DNA of 64,000 nucleotides from Triticum aestivum (GCF_018294505.1 NC_057814.1:39601239-39665238); one strand, 5' to 3'. Shown: positions 1 to 11,140, numbered from the stretch's first letter. Made by a program: numbers and translations. Notes: generated by a model from the letters alone, not told the origin.

Positions 1-1399
1 CCCGCTCGTTTCAATCGTCCGACTGAGAATCAAAGTAAACAGTTCACGTAGTACACTGCATGAGCGGGGCCGTGCTACAATACCCGACGCTACATGAAAC
101 CTGTGTAGTAGAGCTCTACAGCATGGGTGGATCCAGTGTGGGGGTGATAGGGGCCATGGCCCCCATAAACATTTCGCAAAAGGTTTTTTTTAATAGTACT
201 TCCTCCTTAAAGAAATACTCCCTCCGTTCCAAGGAAGTATAAGAGTGACTACAAACGCACATCACTCTCTTCGCATCCAACTACATGCATATGTATACAT
301 CCACTATACTACTTACGATGTTACATTCCATCACGCTGATCTCATCCAACTACAAACCCACATCACTCCAAAATCGTCAGACGGTTAGTGTAGAGTATCA
401 CTTATCATGCAAGCTGAAAAATCTCAAGTTTTCAGATTTGGAAAATACTTAGTTAACAATTTCGTTTCGTAGACAATGTAGTGTGGACTAAGATCCAGTG
501 GCCTGCCATGGGCATGTCACTGATAAACAGTATGGTGACATGCCCGCTCTTTTCCACCATCCGCTAGAGATTCAACGAGCAGATCAAACTATGAAGCACC
601 TATGGTCCACGGGCATGAGTAAGGCACCGCAGGCTCCTCTCAAGTCGACGGAAATATCTTCTACAAACATTATCGCTAGAAGCCTGAAATAAATCCAGTA
701 AAATACAAGCACCAGTGCCAAATCTATGACCTGAACTCTGGTGGACTATTTCCTCCATAAAGAATCTAACCATCTGAACTAGGCTGAGTGCGTAAATATA
801 AATACAGTTGCAGAACCTGATCCGCAACGACAGTTGTTCGGCTAACCACTTCGGCAGAAAAGATAAAATAATCAGCTGACACCATTGGATACCATAGGCA
901 CCCACCAAGAACTAAAATAAAATACTTTTTCGATTAAAGGGATTTTCATAAATATAATAAGATAAATAAAGGTGAGATAAAATGTGGTGTGCTAAGATTG
1001 TGTCGCCGATACGGTGCGCGCATGCCTTTCGATTTCTCCCCTTTTCCTGCATCTGCATCAGCGTCCATCACATCACAATCGCCAGCACCATCGTTTGTGA
1101 TTAACCACACGCACGTACGTAAGCGCACGCCAAATCGGCAGCCACTGAGACGGAGCCGAAATGGCAATGGCGATGATCGGATCGATCGAGCTGTTGGGTC
1201 GCCTGGGTGGGAGAGAGAGGGACACGGACAGGGACGCACTGCCCCGTCCACTCCCCAATCATGGCCACCACCACACACCGGCCGGTCGCCTCCTCATCAT
1301 TCCCTCCTCTCCATTCCGGTCACCAACACAGTGCCCGACACTTGTCGACCTCCGGGGAGACGTTGGCTACACAAGTACTGATCATCACTGTGCATGCAG
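1..1399 (+). other. Probable intron or upstream flank of the ABCG gene
   Basis: No convincing exon is seen here. The stretch ends in a good splice acceptor: a branch-like CTGAT at about 1379 followed by TGCATGCAG at 1391-1399. That is where homology to ABCG14-type proteins begins in the reading frame. The ATP-binding half of the transporter must lie upstream, outside the window, or be lost. Short TE-like pieces occur, including a Stowaway-like CTCCCTCCGTTCC at about 220 and a GGGGCCATGGCCCC palindrome at about 153. The region 1000-1399 is GC-richer and open in the ABCG frame back to an ATG at 1261, but that part shows no similarity to the family. Confidence 0.5.
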
Positions 1400-2421
1400 G
1401 TATCTTGCCGGAGACGAACGGCGACGGCGTTCCTGGCGGCGGGAGCGAGGGCGAGCAGAAGGAGGTGAGGGCGAAGCTGGCGGACGCGTACGCGCGCCAC
1501 ATTGCGCCGGCGGTGAAGCTCGACATATGCTCCAACGAGGGGGCCAGCGCCGGCGGCACTGGGCAGGCGTCGCGGCGCCGGGGCGCCTCAGCTAGGGTGG
1601 AGTGGACGGCCGGGTGGTGCGCCCAGTTCTCGGTGCTCCTCCGGCGCGGGCTCAAGGAGCGCCGCCACGAGTCCTTCAACAAGCTCCGCATCTTCCAGGT
1701 GCTGAGCGTGGCCTTCCTCGCAGGCCTCCTGTGGTGGCGCACGCCCGCCGCACACCTGCAGGACCGCACCGCGCTCATCTTCTTCTTCTCCGTCTTCTGG
1801 GGCTTCTTCCCGCTCTACAACGCCGTCTTCGTCTTCCCCCTCGAGCGCCCCATGCTGCTCAAGGAGCGCTCCTCGGGGATGTACCGCCTCTCCTCCTATT
1901 TCGCTGCGCGCACCGCCGCCGACCTCCCCATGGAGCTCGGCCTGCCCACCGCCTTCGTCCTCATCCTCTACTGGATGGGCGGCCTCGACCCGCGCCCGGC
2001 CTCCTTCCTGCTCTCCCTCCTCGTCGTGCTCTACAGCGTGCTCGTGGCCCAGAGCCTCGGGCTCGCCGTCGGCGCCGTGCTCATGGACGTCAAGCAGGGC
2101 ACCACGCTCGCCTCCGTCGTCACCATGGTCTTCCTCATCGCGGGCGGCTACTACGTGCAGCACATCCCGCCCTTCATCGGGTGGCTCAAGTGGCTCAACT
2201 ACAGCTTCTACTGCTACCGGCTCCTCCTCGGCATCCAGTTCCGCGACGGCGGGGCCCTCTACGACTGCGGCGGCGGCGCACTCTGCCCTGTCGCCGACTT
2301 CCCCGCCATCAAGGCCGTCGGGCTCAACAACCACTGGGTGGACGTCTGCGTCATGGCGCTCCTCCTCGTCGGCTACCGAGTCGTCGCCTACCTTGCCTTG
2401 GACCGCCTGCAGCCGAGGTGA
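1400..2421 (+). CDS. ABCG14: ABC transporter G family (ABCG14-like) half-transporter, 3' exon with the membrane domain
   Basis: This exon encodes about 339 residues, the C-terminal half of a WBC/ABCG half-transporter. It begins just after the family's FLLDLANG segment (ILPETNGD) and contains a basic linker (RGLKERRHESFNKLRIFQ) and six hydrophobic spans. Counting from exon residue 1, these lie near 95-112, 120-142, 170-190, 200-226, 233-253 and 312-334. Family hallmarks include FWGFFPLYNAVFVFP, KERSSGMYRLSSYF, LIYW-like ILYWMGG, and an extracellular loop with paired Cys (YDCGGGALCP) before DFPAIKAVGLNNHW. The pattern fits Arabidopsis ABCG14, a plasma-membrane exporter involved in root-to-shoot cytokinin transport; that function is inferred from the family only. 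The frame is open to TGA with no lesions and very high GC3. Walker A, Walker B and the signature motif are absent from the window, so the entry is a partial gene. Confidence 0.85.
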
Positions 2422-2860
2422 TTTCATTCAACCATACTGAAGACGAAGGAAGCATCCGTCTCAGCCGCCCATGGAGGACGCATACTCATCCACCATGAGC
2501 TAGCTAGTTAGCTACATAAGCCAAAACGGATCACTGAAGATTGACCGGCCGTGCAAGCTAGTTAGCTGACTGCTCTTATGCCGGCCGGCAGCTTCCCGGA
2601 TCCATGGGTATATTCTACTGTGATCCAGACCTGAGGCTTGACCGTTCGAGCTTATCGATCTTGACAAGACCGGAACAGAGGATTGTTAATGGCGATGAGT
2701 ACTAATAAGTAGAGTAGTATCATTGTGAGTCAATATGCAGTACTGCTTAGTCCGTACTGTATTGATTTTACAAGCTGATATCATCAGCGTGGAACAAAAG
2801 AGAAAACTGAAAGTGCCTGTCAATAGCACCATGAATAACTTTGCATACTAGCTGCTATAC
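2422..2860 (+). other. 3' flank of the ABCG exon
   Basis: This is AT-rich sequence after the stop codon, probably the 3' UTR and terminator region. I see no coding or repeat signal in it. Confidence 0.4.
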
Positions 2861-2875
2861 ACTCACCTTGAGGAT

Positions 2876-4539
2876 TCAGAATTTCTCATGTGAGTTGCTC
2901 TTTTCTTGAAACCTCTTCTTCTCAGCTTCTTTCTTCTGCACATGAACTCCTCTTCTGAGGCATCCATCTTCCTAATAATTAATCAAGCCATCAAAGTTTC
3001 AGAAGAAAACCCGTTGGCTTGATTGGGACCTGCTGCCTACTTCCAAACCATCTGTGTTATTAGGAGACAAGAGACACGCCATGAATATATGAATTGTCAC
3101 GGGAATTGGCAAATTTGTTCGGAACAACATCAAATTAGTTCTATTAACCGTAGGTACTCCATGTAGGATAAAATATATGGTCATGAAAAGGGTTAGGCAG
3201 ATTCACAACAACCAGAGCACCAACTAGATTAGTAAGAGCACCAACTACTGCAGATCGACTGATGAACAAGGCTACTGCATGCATGGATAACAAGATGATG
3301 GATGGTCTCAGGGGCTTGCTTACTTGCCAACACATACTGAAACAAAATTTTCGCTTCTCTTCTTAGATTCATTCCTCTCATTCAGGGTACTTGAACCAGA
3401 AAAGTATGCACGGATACATGAATGCACTGCTCATCGAAAGTGCAATGACCTGGTATTGTGCTACTTGTCAGAACAATGCTTCGTCGCCATCTCCTATTCC
3501 TGTCGCCGCTGCGTTCACGTCTGAGAGTATGTGCTGTAGAAGCAGTTATGTAAGAGGAACACATTGGTGAATCACTGATGTGGTCATCTTAAACCAGAAA
3601 GAAACAACAATGCACTCACCTTCGGCTGTGAAAAACCGGTGGTGGTGGTTTCTTCACTGCATTTGCTTGCTTGGTAGAACAACTGCTCTGTTGGCTGTAC
3701 GCATGTGAGACAAACAAACAATACATGAGCTCAAAGTAAATGTCACAATAAGAAATGAAATATTTTGTCATCTTGCCAAGCAATCTTCATCGTCAATTTT
3801 AGTGGTCGGTACCCGGTCTGAAGGATAGAAGACCTGCCCCTTCTTTTTGTGGTCATCGCAGTCCTCGCCTTCCGGCTGTGCATCAACCCCAGGGTGTATC
3901 TTCTCAGTGGCACCATACAGCTGCTGCACCTCTCCCGCATCAATCTGAACGAATAAGAAATCACATCAGCTCATACATACATACATCTGTTAGTAGAAGT
4001 TATTATATCTGAATCACTTCTTGGCTGTTGGTGTCCAATTCAGTTGAGAAAATTGTCAGTAGAAGCACATGACTAGATTCCAATGATCGAAGTATATCAA
4101 GCAGCCACTTACCACTAGCAGCTATAATTTCTCTCAGCATGGTCAGGATTACAACAACTAAATAGGATTTTAAATTCATGTCCTCATTTCCAGATGCAGA
4201 ACAAGAAAAAGGTTCAGAGTTCAAACATTTCTCTTCCAACATGTAGCATTCCTTCAATGCTGCTTATAAACCACTCATCCAATTTTATATCCCTGGTGGC
4301 ATTTGCTGCTTATGAATTACAGAGCGCGCTGATAATAAATCACAGTTAGGACAGGTGCAGAGAGGATTAGAATTCAGACATGTACCTTGGACCTGCTTTC
4401 TCGCCGGATCCACATCCTCCCACGCCGGATTCTTGTTCTCCTCCTCTGCCGGCTTCTTGTGCTCGTCCCTCGCAGCACCCTTCCTCTTGCTCCACCGGCG
4501 GCGACGAGCAGGGAGCAGTGGCGGCGCCGGCGGAGGCAA
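2876..4539 (-). CDS. Candidate multi-exon gene of unknown function
   Basis: Five exon-like blocks with GT/AG borders can be read on the minus strand. They are an acidic/basic GC-rich first block ending at 4386 (…DPARKQVQ, donor G|GTACAT), then 4259-4113, 3944-3813, 3694-3620 and 2971-2876. The last three are all phase 0 and 132, 75 and 96 nt long; together they encode a charged tail (IDAGEVQQLYGATEK…, PTEQLFYQASK…, EAEKKRFQEK…) ending in TGA. Blocks one and two agree in phase with each other, but block two ends in phase 1 and does not join block three, so an exon is missing or the model is wrong. I recognise no domain. The 5' part is GC-rich and runs toward the assembly gap. It could be a real low-expression gene, a gene fragment in a transposon, or chance. 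Confidence 0.35.
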
Positions 4540-4707
4540 AAAGGCGGCGCACGTGGGGACAAGCGGGATGCCGGGACGGCGACGAGCGGGAAGCAGGGGT
4601 GGCGGCGCACGCGGGCACGATTGGGACGCCGGGGTGCCGACGAGCGAACGGCGGCGTGCCCTACCGGCTGACCTTGCGATGGCGGACGGCAGCGTGCCCT
4701 TTTTTTT

Positions 4708-4961
4708 NNNNNNNNNNNNNNNNNNNNNNNNNNNNNNNNNNNNNNNNNNNNNNNNNNNNNNNNNNNNNNNNNNNNNNNNNNNNNNNNNNNNNNNNNNNNN
4801 NNNNNNNNNNNNNNNNNNNNNNNNNNNNNNNNNNNNNNNNNNNNNNNNNNNNNNNNNNNNNNNNNNNNNNNNNNNNNNNNNNNNNNNNNNNNNNNNNNNN
4901 NNNNNNNNNNNNNNNNNNNNNNNNNNNNNNNNNNNNNNNNNNNNNNNNNNNNNNNNNNNNN
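4708..4961. other. Assembly gap (254 N)
   Basis: A run of N bases follows a poly-T at 4701-4707. Sequence on the right (from 4962) is moderately GC-rich up to about 5160 with no recognised gene. Any reading frame drawn across the gap is meaningless. Confidence 0.99.
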
Positions 4962-5224
4962 CCTTTGTTGTTTTTGTGTGTCTTTGCCGTGAGCTGTTGT
5001 GGAGCAGGCTATCCTGAGCTTTGTTTTTGCGGCCCGTTGGCTATGCCGTTTAGGCCCTTTACGCGGCGCGGATGAAACGGGCTCGCGGACGGGCGCTGAG
5101 GAAGTCTTCGCCGCTCCATATTAGACCAGCCCATCATGCCGCAGGCCACAGGCCATCTTCTCGTTTTTTTATGTTTTTTGTTTTCTTAATTTATTTATAT
5201 TTCCAGATATTCGATAATATGAAA

Positions 5225-5785
5225 AAAATAAACATTTTTTTCGAAAACTATTAATCAAGCATTTAAAAATGTTTAATGTGAATAGGGGAAATGTTTCTCA
5301 TGTATAAAAAATATATAACATGAATGTGTATAGAAAAAAAAATGCAAACCATGTATTCAAAAGATGTTAATCCAAGCATTTGAAAAGAATGTTGAACAAG
5401 TGTTTGAAAAATGTTAACCTTGTATTTGAAAAATGTGAAATGTGCATGGAAAAAATGTTGACTATGTATTAAAAGATGTTAAACTTGTCTTTGAAAAAAA
5501 TGTGTATAGAAAAAATATTGAACATGTATTAAAAAATGTTGAGATTGTCTTTGAAATTTTTTAATACAAGCATTTGAAAAAAATGATGAACAAGTGTTCA
5601 AAAAATGCTTAACTTGTATTTGGAAAATGTTAAATATGTATGAAACAATGTTGACCATGCATTAAAAAAATGTTAAAATTTTATTTAAGAAAATGTCAGT
5701 CAGCTATTTGAAGAAAATTGTTAAATGTATAATAAATGTTAACCATGTATTAAAAAAATGTTAATCTGGTATTTCAAAAATGTGA
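5225..5785. repeat. Degenerate AAATGTT-type tandem repeat block
   Basis: The block consists of irregular copies of a motif close to TTGAAAAATGTTAACCATGT separated by 20-35 bases. It is preceded by a T-rich tract at about 5160-5225. The same composition occurs in the opposite sense at 17400-18180 and more loosely at 50280-50700, so it looks like the interior of one high-copy repeat family rather than a simple microsatellite. Confidence 0.7.
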
Positions 5786-6485
5786 AATATTGTCTCAAGT
5801 TTTGAGGGCATCCCCTACTAAAGAAGATGGATGACTTATCATGATTCACCCTTTGGTTAGACTCCGCACAATACGAATCAAGCAGGTTTGACACCGCATT
5901 TGCATCCTGCACACTTGATTTGAAAAGCAATGGGTTGTCATCGGTGAATAACAAGTGGTTCACAACAGGAGCCGTGGGGGCCACCTTGATACCACTGAGC
6001 ACTGATGACTGAGAACTGGATTTCAGGAGGCATGAAAGGCCCTCTGCTGCAATAAAAAAAAGATAAGGGGAAATATGATCTCCTTGTCGAATCCCTCTGG
6101 TGGATGTAAATTGATCAAGTTGTTCTCCATTGAATGGGACTGGGAACTTGACTGAACTAACGATGCCCATAATTGTCTCTACCCATGAGGGGTCAAATCC
6201 CAACATGATCGTCACGGTCTGCAAATATGACCACTCCAGTCTATCGTAAGCTTTCATCATATCAAGCTTGAGAGTACACATACTATTGTTTTTGACTTGT
6301 TTCACTTCATGAAATGCAGACATTCAAAATCACTGATAATATTGTCTGTAATCAATTTGACTGGGACAAAAGCAGATTGCTAATCGAAAATTATTTGAAA
6401 TTTTTTGCTTCAACCCGCTTGCCAAAACTTTGGAGCTATTTTGTACAAAACATTGCATAGACTTATTGGCCTGAACCGTGAGCAG
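5786..6485 (-). pseudogene. LINE (non-LTR retrotransposon) reverse transcriptase remnant
   Basis: The minus strand encodes the RT core of a plant L1-type LINE. Reading 5' to 3' it has RPISLCNVLYKIA (about 6480-6440), QSAFVPVKLITDNI (about 6390-6345), then the longer frame 6323-5786 with KLDMMKAYDRLEW (motif A Asp), GIRQGDHISPYLF (normally GLRQGDPLSPYLF) and LLFTDDNPLLF (the FADD box as FTDD). At least one frameshift separates the two halves near 6325. The endonuclease, the rest of the RT and RNase H are missing, so it is a dead fragment. A repeat block abuts its 3' side and unrelated promoter-like DNA abuts its 5' side. Confidence 0.85.
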
Positions 6486-6630
6486 GTGACATGTAACACT
6501 AAAACACTCCCCCCGCAAAAAAAAATGTAACACTAAAACACAGGGCTCCAAAGTCCAATAGTAGTACATGACAGGCCCCAGACGGTTAGGCCTGGACCGA
6601 GTCGCTTCTCCTAGATCACAGGTTTCCCGC

Positions 6631-6639
6631 ATATAAAAA
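6631..6639 (+). promoter_or_regulatory. TATA box of the serine-rich protein-like gene
   Basis: ATATAAAAA lies about 125 bp before the ATG at 6763. A transcript starting about 30 bp downstream would have a CT-rich 5' UTR containing CTAGATTTGG and GCGGCCGC, typical of grass genes. Confidence 0.55.
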
Positions 6640-6762
6640 TTGGACCCGCTGCTGCTACCCTAGATTTGGTTTCGGCGGCCGCAATATCCATTGCCATCCG
6701 GAACACAACACCACCACAGCGCCGCTCGCTGGCCATTCCAAAGGCTCCAAGTTGACCTTTCG

Positions 6763-7221
6763 ATGGCCAGGGCGACCACACCGTCACCGACCCGGTGGCC
6801 GTCGTGGGGCGCAGCCATTGGGGCCTCCGCGGCGTCGCAATCCTTCAACCGTCGCGTCACTCTCCCAGCCGCCGCGGCCGGCGGCATCTGCTCGCAGCCA
6901 CGCCGCCATCCCAGCATCAACAGCCTCCCAGCCGTCCACCTCTCTGTGGTCTCCCGCAGTCGCGGCTGGGCCAAGAGGGCCTGCTCGTGCTCGCCAACGA
7001 CGCACCCGGGCTCCTTCCGCTGCGCGCTGCACCGGGGGGAGTCCCCGGTGCCAGTGTCGAGCCGGCTGCATGACGTGAGGCGATCGGCGAGGGCCAACTC
7101 GCTGGTGCGCACCGGTTCGGTCGAGGGTGGAGACCGCGTCAGGCGCGCGCTGGCCGCCCTCGCCCGCCCTTCCTCACACCACCAGCGCCGCCGCGCCTCC
7201 TTCCGCGCCCTTGCCTATTAA
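6763..7221 (+). CDS. Serine-rich protein-like gene, single exon
   Basis: The 152-residue product is Arg/Ser/Ala-rich and carries the two conserved blocks of the plant family usually labelled 'serine-rich protein-related'. One is SRSRGWAKRACSCSPTTHPGSFRC at about residues 65-90, with its CSPTTHPGSFRC core. The other is NSLVRTGSVEGGDRVRRALA followed by LARPSSHHQRRR near the C terminus. The start is the first ATG in frame after the TATA box (MARATTPSP). No membrane span or enzyme motif is present; the family's biochemical function is not known to me. Members usually continue after the RRR motif with a short PRPSRLS-type tail, whereas this frame ends FRALAY-stop, so the extreme C terminus may have been changed by a small indel. 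A CACTA element starts 82 bp after the stop codon, probably in the 3' UTR or terminator. Confidence 0.75.
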   Translation: MARATTPSPTRWPSWGAAIGASAASQSFNRRVTLPAAAAGGICSQPRRHPSINSLPAVHLSVVSRSRGWAKRACSCSPTTHPGSFRCALHRGESPVPVSSRLHDVRRSARANSLVRTGSVEGGDRVRRALAALARPSSHHQRRRASFRALAY

Positions 7222-7324
7222 CGATATTGCACTCTTTCCTTATACGATTCTGGTTTCCATATACGATTCTTGAGGGATCAGACTGATCGACCCGGGCTCA
7301 TCGCACTACCGGAATAACCTTATA

Positions 7325-7690
7325 TGCCTACGGCCATATCTATGCCGACGGCTGCCGTAGGCATAGATGGAGCTATGCCGACGGCCTAGCGAATACCGTC
7401 GGCATAGAAAAGCCGTCAGCATAGCTTCATCTATGCCTACGGCAGCCGTAGGCATAGTAAGGCCGTCGGCATACATCGATCTATGCCTACGGCAGTCGTA
7501 GGCATAGTTAGGCCGTCGGCATAGAGGTGGCCCTGGTGGCTCGGGGACAGACGGCGGGCTGACGCCGTCAAATCTATGCCAACGGCCCTGACGGCGGCCG
7601 TCGGCATAAATATCATCTGGATTTTTTACTAGGAGCTGCCACGTGGCAGAGCTATGCCGACGGCAAAGCCGTATGCCGTAGGCATAGATA
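7325..7690. repeat. Left CACTA subterminal repeats
   Basis: At least nine copies of TATGCC[GT]ACGGC or its complement GCCGT[AC]GGCATA lie in both orientations within about 370 bp. In this superfamily such repeats are binding sites for a TNP-A-like protein (family knowledge). Confidence 0.85.
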
Positions 7691-8088
7691 TCATCTGTTT
7701 TTTATTTTAAATTATTTTTATTTTTTAAAAGTTAAAATTTGAATAATTTAAATCTAACTTATCTAAACTTAAACATACACAAATTATACATCGAGTTGGG
7801 GTAGAATTTTCCATAGATTATGAATATCCAGTTTGTTTTTATTTTTGAGTATGTTAGAAATGTGACCTCATGTACTTTTGCATATATGTCCTTATACTTT
7901 GTTAAAAGCATAAGTAATTGATACTTAGATCGATTTTGACAAATTTTATATGGTTTTTTATCAGAATCTTGAAAGGATTATGTTGCTATACTATGTTTCA
8001 AATTTGAACTAACTTAAATCATGTTTGCTTCAAATTTACAGAAAACACCATTTTGTTTTGATTTTTTTTGTATATTTTGAGAAAAAAC

Positions 8089-8848
8089 CCTTCGGGGGGT
8101 AGCAATGCCACCAGAGCATCGCGGTGGGTCCTCATACATGTCTTAAGGTGTGGTGGCACGTATAAAGAGGCAATGCGCGACTCCGGTGTGAGGTCCTCCC
8201 CTCTCATGGACGGCAATGAAATCGAAGTAATCCCTCTGCGGTTTTGGCGTTGCATGAAATAGTTCTGAACACTCGAAGATTGACCAATTCATGAAATTTT
8301 TACACAGTGCAGACACATGTGATATAATAGGTGTGGCAATTTCTTATATTTTTTAAAGATGCAAGAGTATGTGAAAAACCCCCCCACTACGGATTGTTCT
8401 TCGCGTGTCTACGAGTGTGGCCAGGGGCCTTCGGGGGCTAGCCATGCCACCAAATCTTGCGTTGGCTCCTCTTACATGTCTGGAAGTGTGCTGTCAGGTG
8501 CAAACACCCGTCATGCGGCTCCGGAGTGTGACCCCCTTCACGGAAGGCGCTGCCGCCAGCACTTGGACGGGGAAAACAGTCGCGCCGGGTCGACACGAGG
8601 GGGGGTCCGATGGTGGGTTGGGCCCAGACCTTGTTCTGAAATGTTCCTATGGGCTGACCTATCACAATCAGGTGGAAAAGTCCGTTGGTCAAAGGCCGTC
8701 CGGTGTAAGTCAAAGGCCTAGATCTCCGGGTCAACGGGGCTAGGGTAAGGCCCGGTCGGGGGCCTTCGGGGGTAGCAATGCCACCAAAACTTGCATTGTG
8801 TCTTAACATATATATACAAGTGTGATGGAGGGTTGAAATGGCCAACAG
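8089..8848. repeat. About 337-bp internal repeat of the CACTA element
   Basis: Three diverged units begin with CCTTCGGGGG…AGC[CA]ATGCCACC at 8089, 8428 and 8763 (spacings 339 and 335 bp). Open frames inside them differ in frame and length between units, so they are unlikely to be coding. Confidence 0.7.
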
Positions 8849-10110
8849 AGCAACAGGCAGCACACTTCCTTCACAAAACCGAACACGTTCTTTCTCGATA
8901 ACCAGATACTACCTTGGAGATGGTGTAGTTTACAAGCGGCCTCCTGTCAGGCTTCTATGAAATATGCTCAAACTTTTACAAGGGCCATATGACTACATCG
9001 TGCCAGGACCCGAGGATTTCCGGCATCGCATGATTTCCCGTGGATTTTAACGGCTAGATCCGGCATGCTGCCGAGGTACATTCACCCTATGGTGGTGGGC
9101 CTGCCCCTCCTTTGGTTGCACTAGGCCTACACATACCGCAAAGACATCATATGTGATTTAACAAAACACTTATGGACATCATTTCAGGTGGTCGCCGTGC
9201 AGATCTGCAATTTCCCGCGTTGAAACCCTACGGATGCAGTAAATGTCTCAAATATTCCAGGCGGGCCCGAAAAATGCCATGTACTGGCACGTGTCATGCA
9301 ATGGTCCCCTTTGAGAGCACGAGAAGTTTCGAGGTCAACGGAGCAACGGGCAACGCACTTCCTTCACAAACCGGACACGTTCTCTCTCGATAGCCGGATA
9401 CTACCTCGGAGATAGTGCAGTTTACATGCAACCTCCGGGCAAGCTTCTATGAAACGCGCTAAAACTTTCACCGCACCCTACAAGGGCCATATGATGACAC
9501 CATGCCAGGTCCTGAGGATTTCTGGCATCGTATGATTTTTGGTCGATTTTAACGGCTGGATCCGGCATGACGCCGAGGTACATTCACCTCTCGGTGGTGG
9601 GGCATGCCCCCCTTGGGTTGCACTAGGCCTACACATACCGCAAAGACATCATATATGATTTGAAAAACCACTTCTGGACATCATTTTAGGTGGCCACCGT
9701 GCAGATCTGCCATTCCCGCATTGAAACCCTATGGATGCATTAAATGTCTCAAATATTGCAGGCGGGCCCGAAAAATGCCATGTACTGACACGTGTCATGC
9801 AATTGCCCCCTTTGAGAGCACGAGAAGTTTTGAGGTCAGCGGAGCAACGGGTAACGCACTTCCTTCACAAACTGGACACGTTCTCTCTCGATAGCCAGAT
9901 AGTACCTCGGAGATGGTGCAGTTTACAAGCGAATTCCGGTCAGGCTTCTACGAAACACGCTAAAACTTTCAGCACACCCTACAAGGGCCATATGACGACA
10001 CCGTGCCAGGTCCCGAGGATTTCCGGCATCGTATGATTTTTGGTCGATTTTAACCGTTGGATCCGGCATGCCGTCGAGGTACATTCGCCCCCCGATGGTG
10101 GCGCCTACCC
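8848..10110. repeat. About 500-bp tandem repeat inside the CACTA element
   Basis: Units start at 8848, 9341 and 9842 (periods 493 and 501 bp) with GAGCAAC[AG]GG…CACTTCCTTCACAAA. The third is partial and ends near 10110. Each carries CACGTTCT[TC]TCTCGATA, CAAGGGCCATATGA and GATCCGGCATG in the same order. No conserved ORF runs through them. Confidence 0.8.
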
Positions 10111-10249
10111 CTCCTTTGGTGCCGTCGTTCGATGCTGAGGGACGTCGCACGTGTCTTCGTCGACGGTGACGGGGAAAGCCGAAGAGATGTTCCGTGCGAC
10201 TGTCCGTAGGTCCCCGTCCGGACTCATAGTCGTCATACGGGACGCACCA

Positions 10250-11140
10250 TTCCCCGATCCATTCCCTCCCCACCTCACCTCACCATCTCCTCCTCGCCGC
10301 CCTCCTCTCCCATCACGGATCATCGACGAGCGGTCCAAGAGGGTAGAAAAAAATAGAAGAAAAACAAAAGGGAGAACACAATTGTATGAGCTTGGTTTCT
10401 ATTGGTGGAAACGTTTGTGCCACGGTGGCGCATATCCATCCATCTATCCATCTAGCTGTCCACCCCACAACCATTCATCCATCCATCTAGAGAAAAGGAG
10501 AAAAAAAGAAAAAGAAAAAAGAGCCCACCCAACCCCTACCTCGCTCTCTCCCCACGAACCTCTCTGTCTCTCGCGACTCCTCTCTCCCCCACGAACCCCT
10601 CTCCCTCGCCACCGCCACCACCCATGCCGGCCGGTTCCGGCGAACTCAGGCGGCGCGCAGCACGCCCCCGAGCTCCCCTAGGTCCGCTCCACCTTCCCCT
10701 CCGTCCAGAATCGGCGCTCCCGTCCTCCACCGACCCCGTGGCTAGCTAGGGTTTCGACCGCCACCCCTAACATCGTCGGGATCAGCCAGATCCGGCGACG
10801 GCGAGGCCAGAGCTCGACGGATCCGTTACGGGCGTGGCGCAGGTACGTCCTTCCCCTCTTTCCTCGCCCGGATCCACCCTCCCCACCTCACCTTCTCCTT
10901 TCCTTCCCTTGCTGCAGGTCACCTTGGTGCGGTCTGGACGGCGGCGACGGCAGGAGGGCGCGTCCTTCCTACTCGAGGAGGTGGAGGACGAGGGGCGCAC
11001 CTAGCTGGCGGCCCTGTCCTGCTCGAGGAGGCGGGGGCTGCCGAGCTCAAGCACGGCCACGACGACCCACCTCGGCAGGTAGCACCTCCATCTCCTCCAC
11101 CTCCTTCCTCTGCTCACTACTGCTGCTGCTAAGTAGAGGA
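10250..11140 (+). other. GC-rich promoter/5'-gene-like insert in the CACTA element
   Basis: This resembles the 5' end of a plant gene. It has a CT-rich leader with (ATCC)n at 10436-10490, GCTAGGGTTTCGACCGCC at about 10746, a donor CAG|GTACGT at 10843, an acceptor GCTGCAG ending at 10917, a 161-nt exon-like block (10918-11078) and a second donor CAG|GTAGCA at 11079. No protein family is recognised and stop codons occur in the exon-like block. I infer captured host DNA (transduplication) carrying a promoter and first intron. Confidence 0.45.

Noticed and set aside
1588..2498. Long frames on both strands over the ABCG exon (minus 2427-1588 and another plus frame 1602-2498)
   Set aside because: They are shadows created by very high GC3; the translations are low-complexity Glu/Asp/Gly- or Arg/Pro-rich and lack family similarity.
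4355..5075. Plus-strand frames spanning the N gap
   Set aside because: They are open only because N codons cannot be read as stops.
6752..7112. Alternative frames on both strands over the serine-rich protein-like gene
   Set aside because: Only the frame from 6763 carries the CSPTTHPGSFRC and NSLVR blocks; the others are GC shadows.
7325..7690. Regularly spaced short repeats resembling a CRISPR array
   Set aside because: The units occur in both orientations with irregular spacing next to a CACTA terminus in plant DNA; they are subterminal repeats.
8359..8863. Frames of 112-141 codons in the CACTA interior
   Set aside because: They lie in diverged repeat units and are not kept in frame between units.
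10151..10681. A 176-codon plus-strand frame in the captured GC-rich block
   Set aside because: Its start lies in CACTA repeat sequence and its end in leader-like CT-rich DNA; no domain is seen.
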